From positions 1 to 57,324 of the forward strand of contig CAMDLH010000017.1 in the NCBI GenBank assembly GCA_945901405.1: DNA of 57,324 nucleotides, written 5' to 3'. Position numbers and translations under genes: made by a program. This document shows, piece after piece, positions 1 through 7,720 of the stretch (position 1 is the first letter of the stretch; every line of letters starts with the position of its first letter). The notes under the pieces are model-generated. The model was not told the DNA's origin. It made no database searches and saw nothing but the letters and a program-made list of their open reading frames with translations. Source of the stretch: Bordetella parapertussis (GTDB lineage Bacteria; Pseudomonadota; Gammaproteobacteria; Burkholderiales; SG8-41).

Positions 1-80
1 AACCCCACAGTTACCACGGCACCGCCTTTTTTGACTTCCAGCGGGGTTGTGGATAGCATCAAAAAAAGCTTTTCAATCAT
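1..80 (-). CDS. Possible 5' end of a divergent gene, partial
   Basis: An ATG on the minus strand (78-80) opens a frame that runs 26 codons to the window edge, beginning MIEKLFLMLSTTPLEVKKGG. It would be divergent from the mla-like operon. There is no clear ribosome binding site and too little sequence to assign a family, so this is only a candidate. Confidence 0.25.
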   Translation of the reverse strand, partial: MIEKLFLMLSTTPLEVKKGGAVVTVG

Positions 81-106
81 AAGGCTATGCACATTGCTGG
101 CCGCCG

Positions 107-1276
107 TTGCTCTCCTCTGTAAAACATACCTTGGCGTCTCCCACAGCACCTAACTGGTTTCCCCCGTCCATCAGTCTCGGGCAGACCGCCGACGGCCGGC
201 CGCTGGTAAAGGTGGCCGGCGCGTGGAATCTGCGCGCCATGCAAGCGGGCGTGCAAGACCTGCGCCAACAGTTGGCGGGCCTGGCCTCGCGGGCGCGCGA
301 CACGCACTGGGATTTGAGCGCGGTCTCGCGGCTCGATCACGCGGGCGCAATGATGCTGTGGCACACCTGGGGCAAGCAGCGCGCGCCGCATCTCGAAATT
401 CGCGCCGAACATGAATCGCTGTTCGCGCATTTGCAACTGGCGCCGCTGGAGCCTGAGCCCAAGCCAAAACGTAGCTGGCTCGCGCCCGCGCTGGCGGCAA
501 CGCGGCCGGTGATGGTGCTGGGTCAGCATGTCGAGGACGTGGTCATGTTGCTGGGGCAGGTCAGCCTCGCGTTGCTCGATTGCCTGCGCCACCCCTCGCG
601 CATGCCGTGGAAAGAGATTTCCGCGAACATCTATCGCACCGGAGCGCAGGCGCTGGCCATCACCGCGCTGGTGGGTTTTTTGATCGGTATCGTGCTGAGC
701 TATCTGTCGGCGCAACAATTGAAAGCGTACGGCGCGGGCATCTTCATCATCAATCTGCTGGGCATTGCCATCGTGCGCGAGCTGGGGCCGGTGCTGGCGG
801 CGATTTTGGTGGCGGGGCGTTCCGGCTCGGCGATGACGGCGCAGATCGGCGTGATGCGCGTCACCGAGGAGATCGACGCGATGTCCGTGATGGGCATCCC
901 GTATACGGTGCGGCTGGTGCTGCCGCGCATCATCGCGCTGGCGATATCGATGCCGCTAATCGTGCTGTGGACCAATGCCATCGCGCTGGTGGGCGGCATG
1001 GTGGCGGCGCGCTTCGAACTCGATATTTCCCTGACGTACTTTTTGTCCGAACTGCCCAACGCCGTGCCGGTGGCGAATCTATGGCTGGGGCTGGCCAAGG
1101 GTTTTGTGTTCGGCATACTGATCGCGTTGCTGGCGTGCCACTTTGGTTTGCGTATCGAGCCGAACACGGAAAGTCTGGGCATAGGCACCACCAATTCCGT
1201 GGTCACGGCGATCACCATTGTCATTATTGTTGATGCGATATTCGCCGTGTTGTTCTCCGGCATCGGAGTCGGCTGA
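107..1276 (+). CDS. mlaE: STAS-MlaE fusion, ABC lipid-transport permease
   Basis: Inner-membrane permease of an Mla/Ttg2-type phospholipid (intermembrane) ABC transporter. The 389-residue protein has an N-terminal STAS-like domain (about residues 25-110, core DLSAVSRLDHAG at 69-80), followed by the MlaE permease domain (about 135-389) with several membrane segments and the conserved RELGP motif at 224-228. In E. coli the STAS protein MlaB is a separate subunit; here it is fused to the permease, a known arrangement in proteobacteria. The start is TTG at 107, because no in-frame ATG precedes the STAS domain. The stop overlaps the next start (TGATG), indicating translational coupling with the ATPase. 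The specific lipid and direction of transport are not shown by the sequence. Confidence 0.9.
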   Translation: MLSSVKHTLASPTAPNWFPPSISLGQTADGRPLVKVAGAWNLRAMQAGVQDLRQQLAGLASRARDTHWDLSAVSRLDHAGAMMLWHTWGKQRAPHLEIRAEHESLFAHLQLAPLEPEPKPKRSWLAPALAATRPVMVLGQHVEDVVMLLGQVSLALLDCLRHPSRMPWKEISANIYRTGAQALAITALVGFLIGIVLSYLSAQQLKAYGAGIFIINLLGIAIVRELGPVLAAILVAGRSGSAMTAQIGVMRVTEEIDAMSVMGIPYTVRLVLPRIIALAISMPLIVLWTNAIALVGGMVAARFELDISLTYFLSELPNAVPVANLWLGLAKGFVFGILIALLACHFGLRIEPNTESLGIGTTNSVVTAITIVIIVDAIFAVLFSGIGVG

Positions 1277-2100
1277 TGACCGGACACACTCACGATTGCA
1301 TCATCGACGTGCGTAATGTGTGGACGCGGTTCGGCACGCAGGTGGTGCATCGCGATCTGAATCTGTGCGTGCACCGCGGCGAGGTGCTGTCGTTGGTGGG
1401 CGGCTCGGGCAGCGGCAAGAGCACGCTGCTGCGCGAGATGCTGGGGCTGGAGCGCCCGGCGCGCGGCGAGGTGTTCGTCTTCGGCATTTCGCTGAGCAAC
1501 GGCGATCCGCTGGAGTTGCGGCGGTTGCGCAACCGCTGGGGCATGCTGTTCCAGGAGGGCGCGATGTTCTCCGCGTTGACCGTGTTTGAAAATGTCGCGC
1601 TGCCGCTGCGCGAACTGAAAATGCTCGACGAGGAAATGATTCACGATCTGGTGATGCTGAAACTCAGCATGGTCGGCATCGAGGCGCGCCACGCCGCCAA
1701 GATGCCCTCGTCGCTGTCCGGCGGCATGGTCAAGCGCGTAGCGCTGGCGCGCGCGCTGTCGCTGGAGCCGGAACTGTTGTTTCTGGACGAACCCACCGCC
1801 GGGCTCGATCCGGATCGCAGCGAAAGTTTCTGCGCGCTGATCGCGAATTTAAAACGCGAACTGGGGCTGACGGTGGTGATGGTGACACACGATCTGGATA
1901 CCATCGTGTCGATCTCCGACCGCGTCGCGGTGCTTGCCGATCAAACCATCGCGGCGCTGGGCACGGTGGCCGAGGTGGCCGCCAGTGCGCATCCGTTCAT
2001 TGTTAATTTCTTCCAGGGCGAACGCGGCAAGCGCGCCATGGAAGGGTTGAAAACACCGCTCGCATTCAACGCGAGCCGAGCCGTGTTAGAGGAGCATTGA
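1276..2100 (+). CDS. mlaF: MlaF-like ABC transporter ATP-binding protein
   Basis: Cytoplasmic ATPase partner of the upstream permease, expected to power lipid movement between inner and outer membrane. The 274-residue protein has a Walker A motif GGSGSGKST at 42-50, a Q-loop at Gln93, the ABC signature LSGGMVKR at 147-154 and Walker B with LLFLDEPTAGLD at 167-178. The length and the LSGGM form of the signature fit MlaF/Ttg2A. The start overlaps the permease stop by one base, and the MCE gene begins four bases after its end, so the four genes at 107-3716 form one operon. Confidence 0.92.
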   Translation: MTGHTHDCIIDVRNVWTRFGTQVVHRDLNLCVHRGEVLSLVGGSGSGKSTLLREMLGLERPARGEVFVFGISLSNGDPLELRRLRNRWGMLFQEGAMFSALTVFENVALPLRELKMLDEEMIHDLVMLKLSMVGIEARHAAKMPSSLSGGMVKRVALARALSLEPELLFLDEPTAGLDPDRSESFCALIANLKRELGLTVVMVTHDLDTIVSISDRVAVLADQTIAALGTVAEVAASAHPFIVNFFQGERGKRAMEGLKTPLAFNASRAVLEEH

Positions 2101-2103
2101 GTC

Positions 2104-3099
2104 ATGGAAAGTCGCGCACACGCCATAGTCGCCGGGTTGTTCACCATACTGCTGGCCGCGGGCGTCATACTTGCCGCCCTGTGGTTCAGCCGCGAGGACT
2201 ACGACACCGTCACCTACGTGCTTGAATCAAAACATTCTGTGTCCGGCCTTAATCCGCAGGCGCCGGTCAAATTGCGCGGCGTGCAGATCGGCAAGGTGCA
2301 GACCATCGAGTTCGACAGCGAGGACACGCGCCTCATACTGATCACCATCCGGGTGATCGGCGGATCGAGGATCACGCGCGGCACCTCGGCGCAACTCAAT
2401 GCGCAGGGCATCACCGGCACCTCGTACGTGATGCTCGAGGACGACGGCAAGAAACCTGAATTCCTCGCGCCGCCGGCCGACAAATCCGACAAGGCGAACC
2501 GCATACCGGTCAAGCGCTCGCTGTTCGACGAGATCGCGGACTCGGGGCAGGACGTGCTCACCCAGGCGCACAAGGTCGCCAAGCAGATCGAAATCCTGCT
2601 CAGCGACCAGAATCAGGCGCAACTCGTCGGCACCATCAAGTCGTTGCAGGGCGCATCGGATCGCATCGCCGTGCTCGCGCAGGCGGTGGAGCCGGGCGCG
2701 AAGAGCATGCCCGCGCTTGCGGCGGACGCACGCAAGATGATGGCCAGCGCCAACAGCGCGCTGAATGATCTGGCGCCCGCGCTGCAAGAGGCCAAGACCA
2801 CGCTCGCCAGCATCGACAAGCTTGCGCGCGAATACGCGCAGCGCGCCGAGGCGCTCGATCGTGTGGCGAAGAGTTCGGAGCAGATCAGCGGTGCGACCAC
2901 CAGTGTCGCAGGCGCGGTGTCGGGCGACGTGGCGCCGCGCGTGAACGCGTTGCTCGATGAACTCGCGCGCAACTCGCGCAACCTTGATCGTCTGCTGTCA
3001 GAGTTGAACGAGCAGCCCGCGGGCCTGGTATTCGGACGCTCGCCGGGCCGGCCGGGGCCGGGTGAAAGCGGGTTTACGCCGCCGGGCAAAGGTAAATAA
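2104..3099 (+). CDS. mlaD: MlaD-like MCE-domain substrate-binding protein
   Basis: Membrane-anchored periplasmic MCE protein that binds lipid for the Mla-type transporter. One N-terminal transmembrane helix (about residues 7-29) is followed by a single MCE/MlaD domain (about 35-120, containing LRGVQIGKV). A long helical and coiled C-terminal region (about 150-310) is rich in Ala, Leu and charged residues, and a Pro/Gly tail follows. At 331 residues it is longer than E. coli MlaD (about 180). The extended helical tail resembles MCE proteins of the PqiB/Ttg2C-long type and may span part of the periplasm. It lies directly after the ATPase gene. Confidence 0.88.
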   Translation: MESRAHAIVAGLFTILLAAGVILAALWFSREDYDTVTYVLESKHSVSGLNPQAPVKLRGVQIGKVQTIEFDSEDTRLILITIRVIGGSRITRGTSAQLNAQGITGTSYVMLEDDGKKPEFLAPPADKSDKANRIPVKRSLFDEIADSGQDVLTQAHKVAKQIEILLSDQNQAQLVGTIKSLQGASDRIAVLAQAVEPGAKSMPALAADARKMMASANSALNDLAPALQEAKTTLASIDKLAREYAQRAEALDRVAKSSEQISGATTSVAGAVSGDVAPRVNALLDELARNSRNLDRLLSELNEQPAGLVFGRSPGRPGPGESGFTPPGKGK

Positions 3100-3110
3100 A
3101 GGTGCAAAAA

Positions 3111-3716
3111 ATGATTAAATCTAACCAGTTGTTTTTATTGATTATTTTTGCAATGACCTTCGCTGGCTGCGCGCTCGGCCCGGACAAGCGCGAAGCGCCC
3201 GCCGTGTTCGATCTGGGCCCGCAACGCGCCGCACCCGCCAGCGCGCGCATCAACGCAACACTGTTGATTCCGCCGGTGAGCGCCACGCCCATGTTGGACA
3301 GCCTCAACATTATTTATCGTTTGAATTATCGTGATGCGGGCCGGCCCGAGGCCTACACCGAAAACCGCTGGGCCGCCTCGCCCGCGATCATGCTCACCGA
3401 TCGCATGCGCGCCCGTTTCGCGCCCGCCACGCGCGGCGTGGTGTCGTTGCAGGATGGCGCGCGCGCCGATTATTCGTTGCGTGTTGAACTGGAAGACTTC
3501 AGCCAATCGTTCGATACACCCGAAGCGAGCAAGGTGGCGCTGCGCCTGCGCGCTTCCCTCGTCAACGTCGATACCCGCGCGCTGCTCACGCAACGCACCT
3601 TCGCGGTTGAACGCGCGGCCGCGCCCAATGCGCCCGGTGCCGCGAAATCGCTGGCGGAGGCTAGCGATGCGTTGATCGACGACATGCTGAACTGGGCGGC
3701 AGCGAGTGTGAAATAA
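3111..3716 (+). CDS. ABC-type transport auxiliary lipoprotein (PqiC/YmbA type)
   Basis: Predicted outer-membrane lipoprotein partnering the MCE protein. The N-terminus is a lipoprotein signal with lipobox FAGC and Cys20 as the lipidation site. The remaining 180 residues have the alternating strand pattern and VFDLG start of the PqiC/YmbA (ABC-type transport auxiliary) family. I chose ATG at 3111, which has AAAGG about eight bases upstream; a GTG at 3102 in the same frame would add three residues. It begins 11 bases after the MCE stop and is the last gene of the operon. The signal-peptide codons carry a variant of the dispersed AT-rich motif (3122-3150). Confidence 0.78.
   Translation: MIKSNQLFLLIIFAMTFAGCALGPDKREAPAVFDLGPQRAAPASARINATLLIPPVSATPMLDSLNIIYRLNYRDAGRPEAYTENRWAASPAIMLTDRMRARFAPATRGVVSLQDGARADYSLRVELEDFSQSFDTPEASKVALRLRASLVNVDTRALLTQRTFAVERAAAPNAPGAAKSLAEASDALIDDMLNWAAASVK
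3122..3150 (+). repeat. AT-rich motif, variant copy inside lipoprotein leader
   Basis: The run TAACCAGTTGTTTTTATTG followed by an AT-rich tail aligns with the window-wide consensus TAAGTATTTGTTTTTAAAC over the central TTGTTTTT core. It lies in the signal-peptide codons of the lipoprotein gene, where hydrophobic codons are themselves T-rich, so chance resemblance is possible. Confidence 0.35.
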
Positions 3717-3734
3717 CAGCGAACGGAGAGTTCA

Positions 3735-4073
3735 ATGCCAACCATCTTCAGCAAGATCATCAACCGTGAAATCCCCGCGAAAATCGTTTACGAAGACGAC
3801 CTGTGCATGGCGTTTCACGACGTCAACCCGCAGGCGCCCACGCACATACTCTTGATCCCCAAGAAAGAAATCGCGCGCCTCGTCGATGCCAGCGCGGAAG
3901 ACCAGGCGCTGCTCGGCCATCTCATGCTAACCGCCAATAAAATCGCGCGTGATCTGGGCGTGGGCGACGCGTTCCGTCTCGCCATCAACAACGGCGCGGA
4001 CGCGGGGCAGAGCGTGTTTCATCTGCATCTGCACATACTGGCAGGGCGCGCGTTCAAATGGCCGCCGGGGTAA
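3735..4073 (+). CDS. hinT: HIT-family nucleotide-binding protein (HinT-like)
   Basis: Small cytoplasmic histidine-triad protein expected to hydrolyse nucleoside phosphoramidates or acyl-adenylates. At 112 residues it is the standard HinT length. The catalytic triad HLHLHIL has His96, His98 and His100. The N-terminal FSKIINREIPAKIVYEDD and central NPQAPTHILLIPKK blocks are typical of bacterial HinT. A good ribosome binding site (GGAGAG) precedes ATG 3735. It follows the mla-like operon by 18 bases and may be co-transcribed, but no functional link is implied. Confidence 0.93.
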   Translation: MPTIFSKIINREIPAKIVYEDDLCMAFHDVNPQAPTHILLIPKKEIARLVDASAEDQALLGHLMLTANKIARDLGVGDAFRLAINNGADAGQSVFHLHLHILAGRAFKWPPG

Positions 4074-4084
4074 CGCAGTCGCTC

Positions 4085-4252
4085 ACGCTGCCATTAATTT
4101 TCCGCTCCACTTCATTGCGCCGCATGTAAACTTTGAACACGCGGATCGCCCGCTTTCATCAGCTTGTGCGGGTCGAGATTGGAAATCTCCGACACCTGCT
4201 TGACCTGGAAGTTGTTGGCGATATGGCCCTGCGTGGTTTCCAGATCTGGGCC
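4085..4252 (-). pseudogene. Decayed gene remnant, family not recognised
   Basis: Minus-strand translation gives an open stretch containing HIANNFQVKQVSEISNLD followed by PHKLMKAGDPRV. A one- or two-base frame change then gives RVFKVYMRRNEVERKING. Both halves look like real protein with a natural amphipathic pattern, but there is no start codon and the frames do not join. I read it as the tail of a frameshifted, truncated gene. The family is not recognised. Confidence 0.4.
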
Positions 4253-4304
4253 TTAGTTTGACTTTATGATAGCACTCGCGCGCACTACAACCGGAGAGAC
4301 GCCC

Positions 4305-5297
4305 TTGAATAAGCAAAAAATCCTTGCTGCTATTGCCGGACTGTCCACGGCATTCGCACACGCATTGCCAACCCATGCCGCGGACTGGAAGCCCGCCACG
4401 CCGGTGGAGATCGTCGTGCCCAATGCGCCCGGCGGCGGCAACGATGCCGTGGCGCGGCTGCTGCAACGCACCTGGCAGGAGCGCAAGCTCACGCCTACCG
4501 CCGGCGTCGTCGTCAACAAAACCGGTGGCGGCGGCACCGTGGCCCTCAACTACATTGCGCAAAAGCCGAATGACGCGCACGCCATGGCCATCGTGTCGAT
4601 CACGCAGCAATTGAATTACATCGTTGGCGCCAGTGCGCTGCGCCATCGCGACTTTACGCCGCTGGCGGTGATGATCGGTGATTTCATCGGCTACGCGGTG
4701 CGCGCCGATTCGCCGATTACCTCGGGCAAGGATCTGGTCGAGAGACTGAAAAAGGACCCTGCGTCGTTGTCCGCGGGCGTAACCGCGATCGGCGGCAATA
4801 ATCACGTCGCCTACGTGATGGCGGCACGCAGCGCGGGTGTGGACGCCAACAAGCTGAAGACGCCGGTGTTTCAATCCTCGGGCGAATCGCTGACCGCTCT
4901 GCTCGGCGGACACATCGATGTGCATATCGGCAGCGTAGGCCCGCTGACCAAGCATCTCGAAGCCGGGCGCGTGCGCATCGTCGCGGTGACATCCGATCAG
5001 CGTCTCACCGGCCCGTTCGCGAGTATCCCGACGTGGAAGGAACAAGGCATCGCGGGCACGCTCAACACCTGGCGCGGCATGTGGGCGCCGAAAGGACTGA
5101 CGCCAGCGCAGATTGCATTCTGGGACGACGTGCTGGAACGCGTGTCACGCGACCCACAGTGGCGCGAGACGCTCGCGGCCAGCCACTGGCAAAGCGATTA
5201 TCGCAACAGCCGTGATGCGATGCGTTACCTCGACGCCGTGCACGTGGAGTTACGCGATACGCTGAAGGAACTGGGGCTGGCGAAGAAGTTCGATTGA
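4305..5297 (+). CDS. Bug/TctC-family periplasmic binding protein
   Basis: Periplasmic solute-binding protein of the tripartite tricarboxylate transporter (Bug) family, expected to bind an organic acid or related anion. I set the start at TTG 4305, which follows CGGAGAG at 4292-4298 by a normal spacing and gives a standard signal peptide ending near HALPTHA and a 330-residue product. An ATG at 4266 in frame would add 13 residues with no ribosome binding site. The ligand-loop motif is NAPGGGNDAVAR. It lacks the DGYT block of most Bug proteins and instead has QKPNDAHAMA, as does the protein at 45374-46354. No TctA or TctB gene is nearby. Confidence 0.88.
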   Translation: MNKQKILAAIAGLSTAFAHALPTHAADWKPATPVEIVVPNAPGGGNDAVARLLQRTWQERKLTPTAGVVVNKTGGGGTVALNYIAQKPNDAHAMAIVSITQQLNYIVGASALRHRDFTPLAVMIGDFIGYAVRADSPITSGKDLVERLKKDPASLSAGVTAIGGNNHVAYVMAARSAGVDANKLKTPVFQSSGESLTALLGGHIDVHIGSVGPLTKHLEAGRVRIVAVTSDQRLTGPFASIPTWKEQGIAGTLNTWRGMWAPKGLTPAQIAFWDDVLERVSRDPQWRETLAASHWQSDYRNSRDAMRYLDAVHVELRDTLKELGLAKKFD

Positions 5298-5316
5298 TCG
5301 CCGGTTGAAAAGAAAA

Positions 5317-5336
5317 GGGGCGGTCATCGCCGCCCC
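5317..5336. terminator. Hairpin between convergent genes
   Basis: Perfect 7-bp stem GGGGCGG / CCGCCCC with a 6-base loop lies between the Bug gene (+) and the DUF1080 gene (-). It is preceded by AGAAAA, so a minus-strand transcript would end with TTTTCT; on the plus strand it is followed only by TGTT. It could serve as a bidirectional terminator. Confidence 0.6.
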
Positions 5337-5359
5337 TGTTCCGGTCCGTTGCCGCTGAA

Positions 5360-5956
5360 TTACAGCGGCTTGATTTCGAGTTTGCGCACCTTCACCACGC
5401 CGTGGCCATATTGAACAGCGATATTTCCACTGGGAAAGTCGCTGTTGTAGGTGTTGATGGTGCGCTCCCCATTCAAAACGACCACCAGATTGGAGCCTTT
5501 GGCGGTGATCTCGAACGTGTTCCATTTGCCTCCGGTCTTTGGCATATGCACTACCGGTGCAACATTCGGAATAGCTCCAGTGCCGTAGTTCTGGCCGGGG
5601 CGTTTGTCGTAGATATTCACCTCGTAGGCGGTGCTACCACTGATTTTTTTTGGATCTGAGATGCGAATGTAAATGCCGCTATTGGTGTCTTCGGTTACCC
5701 AGAACTCAACGCGAAGTTGAAAATCCCGGTAGCTGTTTTTTGATACCAGAGTGCTGATGACCTTGCCGCCTTTGTCAGCCACCACGGCACCGTCTTCCGC
5801 CCTCCAGTTTGCGTCACCGTTGCGCACAAAGTTTTCGAGTCCTTTTTCACCATCGATCAGCGCAATCCATCCGGGTTCATATTGCGGGATGGTGCAGCCG
5901 AATAATGCAAGTGCCGCGACCAGCAAGCCTGCCGTGACAGTGGAAAGGCGTTTCAT
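5360..5956 (-). CDS. DUF1080 (3-keto-disaccharide hydrolase-like) lipoprotein
   Basis: Predicted lipoprotein with a lipobox LFGC (Cys21) and a single DUF1080 domain over about residues 28-198. Typical elements are WIALIDGEKGLENF near the start, FQLRVEFWVTEDTNSGIYIR in the middle and NTFEITAKGSNLVVVLNGE near the end. The family has a concanavalin-like jelly-roll fold, and some members are 3-keto-disaccharide hydrolases, but most have no tested activity. At 198 residues it is a minimal single-domain member. It stands alone, convergent with the Bug gene. Confidence 0.85.
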   Translation of the reverse strand: MKRLSTVTAGLLVAALALFGCTIPQYEPGWIALIDGEKGLENFVRNGDANWRAEDGAVVADKGGKVISTLVSKNSYRDFQLRVEFWVTEDTNSGIYIRISDPKKISGSTAYEVNIYDKRPGQNYGTGAIPNVAPVVHMPKTGGKWNTFEITAKGSNLVVVLNGERTINTYNSDFPSGNIAVQYGHGVVKVRKLEIKPL

Positions 5957-6084
5957 TGTGATCTCCCTTTGTTGTTGCGTGCAGCGTAGGCCACGTGCCG
6001 GTGAGCGTCAATAAGCGATTGTGCATGTTGGCCTGATAAACTGCCGTCTCAAACAAAACTGGATCGCCGTGTGGCGCCACCCCC

Positions 6085-6960
6085 GTGAAACTGCCTGCTT
6101 TCGAATATAGAGCGCCGCCCACACTGGCCGAGGCGCTGGCCCTGATGTCCGCGAACACGGGCTCGGGCGCGGGCGAGGCGCGGCCCATCGCGGGCGGGCA
6201 GAGCCTCGTTCCGATGCTCGCGTTTCGCCTGGCCGAACCACCGATGCTGATTGATCTGCGCAAGGTGTCCGGCATGGACACGATTGCAATTACTGATAAC
6301 GGTGTGAGCCTGGGTGCGAAGGTGTGCTGGTGCGATATCGAGAACGACCGGCGATTGGCCGTGGCGCACCCGCTGCTCGCCGCCGCTGTCTCGCACATCG
6401 CGCACTATCCCATACGCAATCGCGGCACCGCTGGCGGCAGTCTTGCTCACGCCGACCCCGCGGCCGAGTTGCCGGGTGTCGCGGTGACGTGCGACGCTAA
6501 GATCGTGGTTGCCAGCGCCGCGCGCACGCGTGTCATCGTGGCGAAAGATTTTTTCCTTGGCCCGATGATGACCGCGCTGGCGCCCGATGAACTCATCATC
6601 GAATTTCGTCTGCCGGCGTGGCGCGTTGAGCGGCGCTGGGCGTTCGAGGAATTTTCGCGGCAACGTGGCGGATTTGCGCTGGCCGGCGTTGCGGTGTGTT
6701 ACGACGAACGTGATGGCGTTGCGAGCGATGTGCGTATCGGCGTCATTGGGGCCTCTTCGATTCCACGGCGTATCGCCGAAGGGGAAGCGGCGTTGAATGG
6801 CCGTGTTGTCGATGAGCAGTCCATCGTGGCGGCGGCGCACGCGGTCGCGGCGGCGGTCGATCCGGTGGATGACCTTGATGCGAGTGCGGCGTATCGCCGG
6901 GCGCTGGTGGGGACATTGACGGAACGGGCATTGCGATGTGCGGCGGGGAGGGAGTTATGA
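6085..6960 (+). CDS. Molybdenum hydroxylase, FAD-binding medium subunit (CoxM/CutM-like)
   Basis: Medium subunit of a xanthine-dehydrogenase-family enzyme, carrying FAD that passes electrons from the iron-sulfur subunit. The 291-residue protein has the FAD-PCMH domain over about 1-175, with the two FAD pyrophosphate motifs AGGQSLVPML (about 32-41) and TAGGSLAHADP (about 114-124). The CO dehydrogenase flavoprotein C-terminal domain follows. The start is GTG 6085, just before the canonical KLPAFEYRAP. The iron-sulfur and molybdenum subunits follow on the same strand, but 235 bases of repeat remnants separate this gene from the iron-sulfur gene. Confidence 0.93.
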   Translation: MKLPAFEYRAPPTLAEALALMSANTGSGAGEARPIAGGQSLVPMLAFRLAEPPMLIDLRKVSGMDTIAITDNGVSLGAKVCWCDIENDRRLAVAHPLLAAAVSHIAHYPIRNRGTAGGSLAHADPAAELPGVAVTCDAKIVVASAARTRVIVAKDFFLGPMMTALAPDELIIEFRLPAWRVERRWAFEEFSRQRGGFALAGVAVCYDERDGVASDVRIGVIGASSIPRRIAEGEAALNGRVVDEQSIVAAAHAVAAAVDPVDDLDASAAYRRALVGTLTERALRCAAGREL

Positions 6961-6980
6961 GGGTAGGGACGCTTGCGCCG

Positions 6981-7022
6981 GACTCCTTCCCCTTCAGGAG
7001 GAAGGTACGGGATGAAGGAGGG
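6981..7022. repeat. CTCCTTCCCC-type intergenic repeat remnant
   Basis: Sequence with GACTCCTTCCCCTTCAGGAG then GAAGGTACGGGATGAAGGAGG resembles the CTCCTTCCC/GGGAAGG palindromic intergenic repeats I recall from many proteobacterial genomes. The right half is truncated. It sits between the FAD and iron-sulfur subunit genes. Confidence 0.5.
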
Positions 7023-7070
7023 TTTAGAGCCACTTACTACGCCCACACCGTGCTTCAAGTTCGCCGGGGG

Positions 7071-7098
7071 CAGCCCGGCGGCTGGTCACTTTCTTTTG
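7071..7098. repeat. GCCGGG-AGCCCGGC-type repeat remnant
   Basis: The stretch CGCCGGGGGCAGCCCGGCGG then CTGGTCACTTTCTTTTG matches the left half of a widespread proteobacterial intergenic palindrome that normally continues with a mirrored CAAAAGAAAGTAA arm, missing here. The inner part GCCGGGGGCAGCCCGGC can still form a hairpin. Family membership is from memory. Confidence 0.45.
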
Positions 7099-7195
7099 TA
7101 CGTCGCAAATTTGCGCGAATGCATGCATTGGTATTCCTGCTGGCAGCACCCCGAAAAAATTGTTACCACGTTATGCGACGCGCCCTGGCTACACC

Positions 7196-7681
7196 ATGCT
7201 CACTCGCTTAAATGTAAACGGCAAACACGTCGAGGTGGACGTAGAGCCGCGCATGACGCTGGCTGATTGCTTGCGACACACGCTTGGCCTTACTGGTACT
7301 CACGTGGGGTGCGAGCACGGTGTTTGCGGGTCATGCACGGTCATCGTCGATGGCTTGGCGGTGCGCGCGTGTTTGATGCTGGCGGTGCAGGCCGAAGGCG
7401 CACATGTGCAAACGGTCGAGGGTTTGTCGCACGGCGAGGCATTGTCGCCGTTGCAGGCGTCGTTCAAAAAACATCACGCGCTGCAATGCGGCTTTTGCAC
7501 GCCGGGCATGTTGATGACGGCGCATGCGTTGCTGCTGGCGGAGCCCGCGGCGGACGCCGCGCGTGTGCGTGAAGTGCTCGCGGGCAATTTGTGCCGCTGC
7601 ACCGGATACCTGCCCATTGTCGATGCAGTGCTGGCCGCGCGCGATGCGTATGCGCTGCAAGCCGTTCCGTCGCATGAGTAA
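7196..7681 (+). CDS. Molybdenum hydroxylase, 2x[2Fe-2S] small subunit (CoxS-like)
   Basis: Small electron-transfer subunit of the upstream hydroxylase. I use ATG 7196, which starts MLTRLNVNGK as usual for the family; a TTG 36 bases upstream only adds repeat-derived sequence. The plant-type [2Fe-2S] ligands are Cys39, Cys44, Cys47 and Cys59, and the helical domain ligands are Cys98, Cys101, Cys133 and Cys135. All eight are present in the 161-residue protein. The large subunit follows after 39 bases that contain one strong copy of the AT-rich motif. Confidence 0.94.
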   Translation: MLTRLNVNGKHVEVDVEPRMTLADCLRHTLGLTGTHVGCEHGVCGSCTVIVDGLAVRACLMLAVQAEGAHVQTVEGLSHGEALSPLQASFKKHHALQCGFCTPGMLMTAHALLLAEPAADAARVREVLAGNLCRCTGYLPIVDAVLAARDAYALQAVPSHE

Positions 7682-7690
7682 TATATTTCA

Positions 7691-7711
7691 TAACTAATTG
7701 TTTTTAAACGA
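7691..7711 (+). repeat. AT-rich dispersed motif, copy upstream of large-subunit gene
   Basis: TAACTAATTGTTTTTAAACG lies 10 bases upstream of the ATG at 7721, in the gap between small and large subunit genes. It is nearly identical to the copy at 10071. Confidence 0.75.
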
Positions 7712-7720
7712 TATTTTGTA

